From 9FT-COMBO-53-11 sp040900215 (lineage in GTDB: Bacteria; Patescibacteriota; WWE3; 9FT-COMBO-53-11): a DNA stretch of 7,815 nt. The stretch lies in contig JBBDZL010000005.1 in assembly GCA_040900215.1 (NCBI GenBank), positions 1 through 7,815 on the forward strand, given 5' to 3'. The notes beneath the pieces were generated by a model. It ran no database searches and was not told the DNA's origin. It saw nothing but the letters and a program-made list of their open reading frames with translations. Position 1 is the first letter of the stretch, and each line of letters opens with the position of its first letter. Below, one piece after another: positions 1 through 5,497 of the stretch. The position numbers and the translations under genes were made by a program.

Positions 1-302
1 AGCGAGTAGTTAGTAGTCAAGGCGATCGCAGCAAATAAAAGTCCAGTTCCGAGCTCGACGATCGGGTATTGCCAACTCAATGGTTTTTTGCAGTAGCGGC
101 ACTTTCCGCGAAGCGCTGCAAAAGAGATCAGAGGAATTAGATCGAAGAAACCCAAAACGTGTTTGCAGTGTTCGCAGCGCGACCGGCCGGTCGGGGGCTT
201 GCCCCGAAGCAATCGCCGCGACCAAACGTTCAGAAAGGAACCGATCGCCGTTCCGAATATAAAAGTTGTTGCAAACAGCAGCAGATCAAAAGTTATCATC
301 AT
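1..302 (-). CDS. pilD: Prepilin peptidase PilD (type IV leader peptidase, A24 family), N-terminal part
   Basis: This membrane aspartic peptidase would cleave the leader of type IV prepilins and N-methylate the new N-terminus at the cytoplasmic membrane. The gene runs off the left edge, so only 100 codons are visible. They show a first hydrophobic segment (about residues 4-27) containing G-S-F-L-N-V (21-26). Then comes the cytoplasmic zinc-binding domain with two CxxC pairs, C43/C46 and C68/C71. The family block R-G-K-C-R-Y-C-K-K-P-L-S-W-Q-Y-P-I-V-E-L follows, leading into a second membrane segment. The catalytic aspartates would lie in the missing part. The ATG at 302-300 overlaps the TGA of the upstream pilin gene (ATGA), which implies translational coupling. 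A second ATG at 299-297 is the alternative start. There is no strong Shine-Dalgarno. It is the last visible gene of the operon that encodes its two likely substrates. Confidence 0.93.
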   Translation of the reverse strand, partial: MMITFDLLLFATTFIFGTAIGSFLNVWSRRLLRGKPPTGRSRCEHCKHVLGFFDLIPLISFAALRGKCRYCKKPLSWQYPIVELGTGLLFAAIALTTNYS

Positions 303-820
303 AATCCGAAATACGTGCTCATTCCCGGCGCCGTGCCCACCTCGTACCAGCTGTTGTCGTTTCCGTCGGTAGCATATTTTGACCGGTTCTTTTCCGCCTC
401 CAGATGGGTGCGCAGGATATAGTACTTGCCATCCGAAATGAACATGTATTCCCCCAGGATCTTACTTCCCAGCATATCGGGAAAGCTCTCGCCGTTCCGC
501 GGATCCCGCGGTAGTTCGGAAAAACCGAACAGGTTCATCTTAACCCACCCCGAACCATCGGAACTGAAAGAAGCGCCGACACCGGCTGTTCCGGAAGGAA
601 TGCCGAAGGTGCTGCTTTTGGAAAAATCTTCTTTCGCCCCTTCTGCCTCAATCGCTTGGCGGAGGGTGGCGAAGTCCTCCTCTCGCCGGCGATCGCGAGC
701 CTGCTTCTGCCGTTCAATCGGGTTAATCGCCCAAAGAGCGACCGCGGCCAAAATGAGAACCAGGCCTATGGAAAGAATAAGCTCAATTAAGGTTAAACCT
801 GATCTCAGATTTCTGATCAC
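299..820 (-). CDS. Type IV prepilin / pseudopilin with N-terminal methylation motif
   Basis: This is a secreted pilin-like subunit, probably a minor pilin or second fibre subunit. Numbered from the TTG at 823, a 9-residue positively charged leader ends in G9. It is followed by L-T-L-I-E-L (10-15) with the invariant Glu+5 at E14. Leu at +1 replaces the usual Phe. A hydrophobic helix spans about 10-33, then A-I-N-P-I-E and a charged stretch typical of the pilin helix. The globular part contains L-P-R-D-P-R-N (104-110), resembling the conserved region of G-type pseudopilins, and it has no cysteine. The start is either GTG at 820 (173 aa, chosen) or TTG at 823 (174 aa). A GAGG at 833-830, overlapping the preceding stop, lies 9 or 6 nt upstream respectively. 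It is clearly related to the neighbouring pilin at 827-1291. The alternative roles of major and minor pilin cannot be separated from sequence alone. Confidence 0.9.
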   Translation of the reverse strand: MIRNLRSGLTLIELILSIGLVLILAAVALWAINPIERQKQARDRRREEDFATLRQAIEAEGAKEDFSKSSTFGIPSGTAGVGASFSSDGSGWVKMNLFGFSELPRDPRNGESFPDMLGSKILGEYMFISDGKYYILRTHLEAEKNRSKYATDGNDNSWYEVGTAPGMSTYFGL

Positions 821-826
821 CAAAAG

Positions 827-833
827 TTACCTC
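827..833 (-). promoter_or_regulatory. Ribosome binding site of the second prepilin, overlapping the previous stop
   Basis: The minus strand reads GAGGTAA, in which TAA is the stop of the upstream pilin. GAGG is 6 nt from the TTG at 823 and 9 nt from the GTG at 820. The overlap lets terminating ribosomes reinitiate, and the site supports a start in this pair of codons rather than further inside the gene. Confidence 0.55.
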
Positions 834-1291
834 GGAATACAACGGTAGCAGTTGCTGGTGCAGCCGCTGGATCCGTCCTTGTTTTTGCCCTCGCTATCCG
901 CTTGTTCCTGAACTGAAGAAGAAGCCGGATCGAAGCAAAGCCGGGGCACTGTTCCCGCGAGAGTCACAAAGATCACGTCCCAGGAGTCCCGGTCGGCAAA
1001 CTGCGGTTTGACCTCGCCCTTATCGATTAGCTCGGTCACCCAGCTATCCTGCGCTAAAATCTGGTTCGGGTCGGCTTCTCCCAGCGCGTCCCAAGGATAC
1101 TCAAAGAAAGCGGTGTAGTAGCGCTCCAAGCCATTCAAAAGCTCGGCGGCATCCGAATCTATCCCTTGGTCGGTCGCCCGGCGAATCTGCTCGATCGGGT
1201 TGATCGCTGAAAGCACCGCCACCGCCAAAATGCCGATGATCGTGATCACGATCAGAAGCTCAATTAAAGTGAAACCTTTCCTAATTGTCAT
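827..1291 (-). CDS. pilA: Type IV prepilin, probable major pilin
   Basis: This prepilin of 154 residues is expected to be the main fibre subunit. It has a 6-residue leader (M-T-I-R-K-G), then the canonical F-T-L-I-E-L-L-I-V with Glu+5 at E11, and a hydrophobic helix to about residue 30. A-I-N-P-I-E-Q-I-R-R-A (29-39) continues the amphipathic helix. A small globular domain follows, with W67, W84 and W104. Cysteines are C119, C144, C148 and C151, the last three packed close to the C-terminus; a disulfide-stabilised tail is possible but unproven. It has the best Shine-Dalgarno in the operon, in keeping with high expression, and an 83-bp structured gap upstream instead of the tight junctions elsewhere. 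PilD, encoded two genes downstream, is the likely processing enzyme. The symbol is by role. Major-pilin status is inferred from gene order, the canonical motif and the RBS. Confidence 0.92.
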   Translation of the reverse strand: MTIRKGFTLIELLIVITIIGILAVAVLSAINPIEQIRRATDQGIDSDAAELLNGLERYYTAFFEYPWDALGEADPNQILAQDSWVTELIDKGEVKPQFADRDSWDVIFVTLAGTVPRLCFDPASSSVQEQADSEGKNKDGSSGCTSNCYRCIPR

Positions 1292-1297
1292 AAACTT

Positions 1298-1308
1298 TCA
1301 CCACCTTT
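1298..1308 (-). promoter_or_regulatory. Strong Shine-Dalgarno of pilA
   Basis: The minus strand reads AAAGGTGGTGA, matching the anti-SD complement GGAGGTGA with one mismatch and leaving 6 nt to the ATG at 1291. It is the strongest ribosome binding site in the window, whereas pilB, holB and gyrB have none. Confidence 0.75.
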
Positions 1309-1323
1309 CATATTTTTAAAACT

Positions 1324-1354
1324 GCGTAGTCAGGTTAGACGGCTCGTCTTACGC
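1324..1354 (-). other. Nested stem-loop in the pilC-pilA gap
   Basis: GCGTA pairs with TACGC (1350-1354 with 1324-1328). Inside it AGACG pairs with CGTCT (1345-1349 with 1337-1341) around a 3-nt loop, with an 8-nt bulge on one side. On the minus strand it is followed by AGTTTTAAAAA, only four U, so at most a weak terminator or a processing/stability structure just before the pilA ribosome binding site. Confidence 0.4.
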
Positions 1355-1363
1355 CGACCCTAG

Positions 1364-1396
1364 CAATCTCACCACTAGAACTGAGTGGTGAGATTG
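1364..1396 (-). other. Perfect 13-bp hairpin spanning the pilC stop codon
   Basis: The arms 1364-1376 (CAATCTCACCACT) and 1384-1396 (AGTGGTGAGATTG) are exact reverse complements around a 7-nt loop (1377-1383). The hairpin contains the last codons of pilC and its TAG. No U-tract follows on either strand, so a standard intrinsic terminator is unlikely. A 3'-end stability or RNA-processing element separating pilBTC from the pilin genes is a better guess. Confidence 0.7.
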
Positions 1397-2583
1397 TAAA
1401 TCGGTGTAATGATCGCCAGTACCAATCCTCCCACCATTACTCCTAAAATTACCAGAATGATCGGCTCCAGGGCGGTCGAGAGGTTCTTGATCGAAGATTC
1501 GGCCTGGGCCTCGAAGAAGCCGGCGACCTTCTCCAGCACCTCATCCAGCTTGCCGGTCTCCTCGCCGACCGCAATCATCTGCGCCACCAGCGGATCAAAG
1601 TTCGGATCGGCCCGGATCGGGACCGAGAGCGGCACGCCCTTCTCAACTTGCTTCTCGGCCGCTAGGATCGCATCCCGGTAGAGGATATTTCCCATCGCTG
1701 CCGCCACAATCTCCAGCGCTTGGGTAATCGGGATGCCGGCCCCGATCAAAAGGCCCAGCGTCCGCGAGAATCGCGCCAGTTCGGACTCTTTATTCAGCTT
1801 GCCGAAGATCGGAAACTTAAAGGTAAAATTGGCAATCCGGTACTTGCCCTTTTCGGTCTGAAGATATTTGTATCCGAGATAACCCCCAATCCCTAACACC
1901 ACCAGCAATATCCACCAACCGTTTACCAACAAATTCGAAATAGCAATTAAGATTCTGGTCGGCAGAGGCAGCTCCGCCCCAATGTCTTCGTAAAGGGCGG
2001 TCAAGCGGGGAACGACGAAGATCATCATGATGATGAAAACCCCCGTCATCGCCACCCCAATTACCGCCGGGTAGATCAGCGCTCCCCGGGTTTTGGAGCG
2101 GAAATCCGCCTCTTTCTCCATGTTGTCCGCCAGCTGGGTCAGCAACACATCCAACTTCCCCGACGCTTCCCCGGCCTCCACCAGCGAAACTGTTACTTTG
2201 TCAAAAATATCAGGATGTTTGGCCATCGCTTTGGCGAGCGACGTCCCGCCCTGGACATCGGCCAGCATACCCCCCAGCGCCCCGCTCATCCGTTCGCTGG
2301 AGGACTGGACTCGCAGGATCTCCAAAGCATTGGTCAGCGGCAGGCCGGAGGAAACCATCGTTGCCAGCTGGCGGGCGAAAATGGTCTTTTCGCCCAGCTT
2401 TACTCCCTGGAATCGCTGGAGCAGCTGTTGAACGATCCCGCCCTCCTTTTTCTCGGCCAAAGAAATGACCACATACTTTCTTTCGCGGAGAATGTCGCCG
2501 GCCAGGGTGGGATTGGGAGCTTCGACCGTCCCGGTGAGCGTCTTTCCGGCGAGATCTTTGATGATGTAGTTAAATATGGGCAT
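1375..2583 (-). CDS. pilC: Type IV pilus inner-membrane platform protein PilC (GspF family)
   Basis: This polytopic membrane protein forms the assembly platform that couples the cytoplasmic ATPases PilB and PilT to pilin insertion and removal. Its 402 residues match the usual length of about 400. A short N-terminal domain (1-60) precedes two repeats of the type II secretion F domain, at about 67-190 and 269-392. Each repeat carries the family signature: F-A-R-Q-L-A-T-M-V-S-S-G-L-P-L (69-83) and R-F-S-R-T-L-G-L-L-I-G-A-G-I-P (271-285). The matching V-E-A-G-E-A-S-G-K-L (135-144) and I-A-V-G-E-E-T-G-K-L (337-346) close the helical bundles. Membrane segments lie at about 170-190, 221-237 and 370-392. 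The ATG shares its A with the pilT TAA (TAATG), and no clear Shine-Dalgarno is present, so translation is probably coupled to pilT. The protein appears intact. Confidence 0.96.
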   Translation of the reverse strand: MPIFNYIIKDLAGKTLTGTVEAPNPTLAGDILRERKYVVISLAEKKEGGIVQQLLQRFQGVKLGEKTIFARQLATMVSSGLPLTNALEILRVQSSSERMSGALGGMLADVQGGTSLAKAMAKHPDIFDKVTVSLVEAGEASGKLDVLLTQLADNMEKEADFRSKTRGALIYPAVIGVAMTGVFIIMMIFVVPRLTALYEDIGAELPLPTRILIAISNLLVNGWWILLVVLGIGGYLGYKYLQTEKGKYRIANFTFKFPIFGKLNKESELARFSRTLGLLIGAGIPITQALEIVAAAMGNILYRDAILAAEKQVEKGVPLSVPIRADPNFDPLVAQMIAVGEETGKLDEVLEKVAGFFEAQAESSIKNLSTALEPIILVILGVMVGGLVLAIITPIYNLTTQF

Positions 2584-3650
2584 TACTGCTTAATTAGCCG
2601 GGATAACTCTTCCGGGTGGAGGGCGTGCAGTTTGGCAACTTGGGGATCGAGCTTGCCTTCGTTCACCAATTGGGCCAGCGCCCGTTCCAGCGAAACCATT
2701 CCCTGGTCAAAGGAGGTCGCGATCACGTTGTCGAGCTGGTGAGTCTTGCCTTCTCGGATCGTCGAGCGAACGGCGGGAGAAGGAAGCATGATCTCCACCG
2801 CCGGCACCAGCGCTCCCTGCAGGGAGGGGACCAGCCGCTGGGCGATCACGCCCTCCAGGATCGAAGAGAGCTGGATCCGCACCTGCTGCTGCTGGGCTTC
2901 GGGGAAGGAATCGATGATCCGGTCCACCGTTTGGGAAGCCGAGTTGGTGTGGAGGGTTGCTAAAACCAAGTGGCCGGTCTCGGCGATCGTGATCGCCGAG
3001 GAAATCGTTTCGTAGTCCCGCATTTCCCCAATCATCACCACGTCCGGGTCTTCCCGCAGGGCGGAACGGAGCGCTACCTCCCAAGAGTAAGTATCAAGAT
3101 GCATCTCCCGCTGGTCGACCAGCGATTTCAGATGGGGATAAATGTATTCGATCGGATCCTCAATCGTGATGATGTGGACCGGCCGGGTCTCGTTGATCCG
3201 CTGGATCATCGCTGCAATCGTGGTCGATTTCCCGTGGCCGGTTGGGCCGGTAAGCAGGATAAATCCTTGCGGCAGGTTGCAAAACTCTGCCAAAACTTTT
3301 GGCAGGTTCAATTCTTCCAGCGTCGGAATCTTGAGCGGAATCCGGCGGAGGGAAGCCGCCAGATATCCCCGCTGATGGAAAGCGTTGACCCGGAAGCGGG
3401 CTTCCTCCCCGTAGGCAAAGGAGAAATCGATTTCCTTCTGGGTTAGAAGCAGGTCTTTCTGCTCGTCCGAAACCAACTCAAAAACCAGCTGTTCCAATTG
3501 ATCCGGCCCCAGGATGTCCGTTCCCGGCGCGGGAGTCAGGTCACCCCTGATTCGCAAAACAGGCGGCGCCCCGACCGTCAGGTGCAAGTCGGAAGCGTTC
3601 AACTCAATCGTTTTTTGTAGTAGTGTTCTAACCCCTCCTGTAGTGACCAT
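2583..3650 (-). CDS. pilT: Type IV pilus retraction ATPase PilT
   Basis: This cytoplasmic hexameric ATPase powers pilus retraction, as used in twitching, DNA uptake or attachment dynamics. Its 355 residues are typical. The N-terminal signature A-S-D-L-H-L (19-24) is followed by Walker A G-P-T-G-H-G-K-S-T (135-143), with His139 where Ser is usual. The Asp box is I-E-D-P-I-E-Y (163-169). Walker B is D-P-D-V-V-M-I-G-E-M-R-D (201-212, E209), and the His box is A-T-L-H-T-N-S-A (231-238). A-V-R-S-T-I-R-E-G-K-T-H-Q (293-305) corresponds to the PilT-diagnostic AIRNLIRE motif and separates it from PilB. The ATG at 3650 is chosen because GAGG (3662-3659) lies 8 nt upstream and the N-terminus then has normal PilT length. 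The gene follows pilB after 38 bp and overlaps pilC by one base. Confidence 0.96.
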   Translation of the reverse strand: MVTTGGVRTLLQKTIELNASDLHLTVGAPPVLRIRGDLTPAPGTDILGPDQLEQLVFELVSDEQKDLLLTQKEIDFSFAYGEEARFRVNAFHQRGYLAASLRRIPLKIPTLEELNLPKVLAEFCNLPQGFILLTGPTGHGKSTTIAAMIQRINETRPVHIITIEDPIEYIYPHLKSLVDQREMHLDTYSWEVALRSALREDPDVVMIGEMRDYETISSAITIAETGHLVLATLHTNSASQTVDRIIDSFPEAQQQQVRIQLSSILEGVIAQRLVPSLQGALVPAVEIMLPSPAVRSTIREGKTHQLDNVIATSFDQGMVSLERALAQLVNEGKLDPQVAKLHALHPEELSRLIKQ

Positions 3651-3692
3651 AGCTGTTTCCTCTTGCTCTTACTCTCTACTCTTACTCTTTAC
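3651..3692 (-). repeat. Purine-rich spacer with repeated GAGTAA-like units between pilB and pilT
   Basis: On the minus strand the spacer is almost all A and G, with GAGTAA or close variants recurring about four times (GAGTAA, GAGTAA, GAGTAG, GAGTAA). The first unit contains the pilB stop. It ends in the pilT ribosome binding site AGAGGAAA (around 3657-3664). The repeat could change length by slippage and alter the spacing, but only one state is visible here. Confidence 0.45.
3656..3662 (-). promoter_or_regulatory. Shine-Dalgarno of pilT
   Basis: The minus strand reads GAGGAAA, with GAGG 8 nt from the ATG at 3650. It fixes the pilT start. A second purine run, GGAGGGG, lies inside the reading frame near codons 4-6 but has no start codon at a usable distance. 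Confidence 0.65.
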
Positions 3693-5431
3693 TCCTTCGC
3701 TACGCGAAGGACTTCCTCCACCGTCGTGATTCCTTCCAGCACTTTCATAAAACCGTCCTGCACCAAAGTAATCATACCTTCTTTGACCGCTTGCACTTCA
3801 ACCTCGGAAGTCGGCCGCCGCTCCAATACCAGCCGGGAAATCGTGTCCGACATCAAAAGCACCTCAAAGATGCCGGCCCGGCCGGAGTAGCCCGAACCGG
3901 CGCAGGTCTTGCACTCCACTCCTTTGGAACCGCCCTTGAACAAATTTAGTTTATCTTTTTTCACGGTCTTGGCGGTCTTTTCGTAGAGGGAGCCTAAGGT
4001 TTCTTTGATCTGCTTCGTGATCTCCGGCGGGACCTCGTATTCCGCTTTGCACTCCGCACAGATCTTCCGCACCAGCCGCTGGGCCTCGACCGCAATAATG
4101 GTGGAAGTCAGCAGGAAAGGCTCGATCCGCATATCGATCAAGCGGGGGAGCGCTCCGGAAGCCGAGTTGGTGTGGAGGGTCGAAAAGACCAGGTGGCCGG
4201 TCAGGGCGGCGTGCACCGCCAGCTCGGCCGTTTCGTTGTCCCGCACCTCGCCGACCATGATGATGTTCGGGTCTTGCCGAAGGAACGCCCGCAAGCCGGT
4301 CGCAAAGGTTAAGCCGGCAACGATATTAAGCTGAGTTTGGTTAATCCCCGGGATCCTCACCTCGACCGGGTCCTCGATCGTAACGATGTTTAGGCGGGGA
4401 GTGTTGATCTTGGAGAGGGCGGCGGCGAGAGTCAAAGTTTTACCCGAACCGGTCGGGCCGGTGACCAGAATGATCCCGTTCGGCCGGCGCATCGCTTCCT
4501 CCATCCGCTTCAAAGCGGTCCCGCGCATGCCGAGCTGGTCCAAGGTTGGAATTTCGGCGGTTTCTTCCAGCAGCCGGATCGCCACTTTTTCCCCCAAAGA
4601 AGTCGGCATCGTCGCCACCCGTAAGTCGATTTCCCGCCCGCCGGCATCCACTTTGAAGCGGCCGTCTTGCGGAATCCGCTTTTCATCGATCTTGAGGTTG
4701 GATAAGATTTTGATCCGGGAAACGACCGAGGAATGAATTTCGGACGGCAGCGTCAGCCGCTCCTGCAAAACTCCGTCCACCCGGAAGCGGACGCGGGTTT
4801 TTTCTTCGGTCGGTTCGATGTGAATGTCGGAGGCGCGGTTGCGGGCGGCATAAGAAAGGATGGAAGAAACGATTTCAGAAACCGGAGATTTTCGGATCGT
4901 TTCGGGCTCGCGATCAATATCCTTGACCTCTTCCAGCTTGAGCGGCTTGCCGACGCCGGCTTCCTCCAGCGCCGCAGTGACCTCTTCGCCCAAGGTCTTG
5001 CGATACTCCCGCTCGATCACTTCCAGAATCGTTTTCGGCGGAGCAATGTGTGGTTGAATCTGCAAGCTCGTCCGCCGCTCCAAAAAGCCAATCACCTGCA
5101 GGTCCAAAGGATCATTCATGGCGATCCTCAGCGTGCTGTCAGTTTTGTCAAAAGGGATTAGGACGTAGCGGACGGCGGTATTTTGGGGAATGAGGTTCAG
5201 GATTTCGGCCGGAATGTCCATCGCGGACAGCTTGACAAACGGTACTCCCAGCACCTCTCCGCGAGCTTGAGCAAAATCGTCGGGGGAAACTAAGTTCCGT
5301 TCGGAGATCAGATCGGCCACCGGCCGGCCCAGCTTCGCTGCGTCGATTTGGAGCTCCTTAAGCTTGTCGGCCGGGAGCAGATTTTTCTCGACGAGGATCT
5401 CCTCGATCCCGCGCCGCGCCAATTCAGCCAT
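3689..5431 (-). CDS. pilB: Type IV pilus extension ATPase PilB (GspE family)
   Basis: This cytoplasmic hexameric ATPase drives pilin polymerisation. Its 580 residues are normal for the family. An N-terminal MshEN/GspE-N region occupies roughly 5-145. The central N2 domain carries A-S-D-I-H-I-E-P (200-207) and D-G-R-F-K-V (256-261). Walker A is G-P-T-G-S-G-K-T (325-332). The Asp box is T-I-E-D-P-V-E (351-357). Walker B is D-P-N-I-I-M-V-G-E-V-R-D (387-398, E395), and the His box is S-T-L-H-T-N-S-A (417-424). Two pairs, C458/C461 and C507/C510, form the tetra-cysteine zinc site that separates PilB/GspE from PilT. The insert between them is about 45 residues, lysine-rich at 486-499. The ATG at 5431 has no Shine-Dalgarno but sits about 10 nt below a candidate -10 box, so a near-leaderless message is likely. 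It is the first gene of the operon. Confidence 0.96.
   Translation of the reverse strand: MAELARRGIEEILVEKNLLPADKLKELQIDAAKLGRPVADLISERNLVSPDDFAQARGEVLGVPFVKLSAMDIPAEILNLIPQNTAVRYVLIPFDKTDSTLRIAMNDPLDLQVIGFLERRTSLQIQPHIAPPKTILEVIEREYRKTLGEEVTAALEEAGVGKPLKLEEVKDIDREPETIRKSPVSEIVSSILSYAARNRASDIHIEPTEEKTRVRFRVDGVLQERLTLPSEIHSSVVSRIKILSNLKIDEKRIPQDGRFKVDAGGREIDLRVATMPTSLGEKVAIRLLEETAEIPTLDQLGMRGTALKRMEEAMRRPNGIILVTGPTGSGKTLTLAAALSKINTPRLNIVTIEDPVEVRIPGINQTQLNIVAGLTFATGLRAFLRQDPNIIMVGEVRDNETAELAVHAALTGHLVFSTLHTNSASGALPRLIDMRIEPFLLTSTIIAVEAQRLVRKICAECKAEYEVPPEITKQIKETLGSLYEKTAKTVKKDKLNLFKGGSKGVECKTCAGSGYSGRAGIFEVLLMSDTISRLVLERRPTSEVEVQAVKEGMITLVQDGFMKVLEGITTVEEVLRVAKE
3693..3711 (-). other. 8-bp hairpin at the 3' end of pilB
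   Basis: TCCTTCGC and GCGAAGGA (8 bp each) are exact complements around a 3-nt loop. The hairpin lies in the last pilB codons, directly before the stop. No U-tract follows, so termination is unlikely. Together with the pilC hairpin it makes two stop-proximal stems in this operon. Confidence 0.5.
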
Positions 5432-5441
5432 TTATAAACAA

Positions 5442-5471
5442 AGGATAGCGGAAAAGGCTAATGACACTCAA
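5442..5471 (-). promoter_or_regulatory. Candidate sigma70-type promoter of the pilus operon
   Basis: On the minus strand the -35 box is TTGAGT (5471-5466, 4 of 6 to TTGACA). After an 18-nt spacer the -10 box is TATCCT (5447-5442, 4 of 6 to TATAAT). Transcription would begin about 4 nt before the pilB ATG, giving an almost leaderless message. This fits the missing Shine-Dalgarno. The box matches are modest. Confidence 0.45.
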
Positions 5472-5490
5472 GGTGACTTACCTTTATAAT
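5461..5490 (+). promoter_or_regulatory. Candidate sigma70-type promoter of the delta-prime-like gene
   Basis: The -35 box is ATGACA (5461-5466, 5 of 6). After an 18-nt spacer there is a perfect -10 TATAAT (5485-5490). Expected transcription start is about 5496-5498, at the ATG of the following gene, which implies a leaderless mRNA. Its -35 shares base 5466 with the divergent pilus promoter, so polymerase could probably not occupy both at once. Confidence 0.65.
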
Positions 5491-5497
5491 GAAGCGC

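Noticed and set aside
299..301. Alternative genetic code with TGA as glycine.
   Set aside because: TGA at 301-299 ends the second pilin exactly where pilD begins, and conserved Gly positions in all genes use GGN codons.
1292..1330. A dedicated pilA promoter (TATGAA with CTGACT upstream).
   Set aside because: The spacing is only 15 nt and transcription would begin inside the Shine-Dalgarno, removing the best RBS in the window.
1364..1396. The pilC hairpin as an intrinsic terminator.
   Set aside because: No T-run follows the stem on either strand and the operon clearly continues into the pilins; kept only as a structural element.
2215..2742. Plus-strand frame of 175 codons opposite pilC and pilT.
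   Set aside because: It spans the junction of two well-supported minus-strand genes, lacks an RBS and shows no family signature.
2979..3000. Near-palindrome of 10-bp arms (CTCGGCGATC with GATCGCCGAG, 2-nt centre) inside pilT.
   Set aside because: It encodes the conserved A-I-T-I-A-E-T-G-H region. The codons account for it and nothing else marks it as a site.
3646..3660. On the minus strand the pilT start region reads AGGAAACAGCTATG, matching 14 nt of the lacZ leader used in cloning vectors, which could suggest vector contamination.
   Set aside because: The match ends at the start codon and both sides continue as normal pilB spacer and pilT coding sequence. An SD plus ATG explains most of it.
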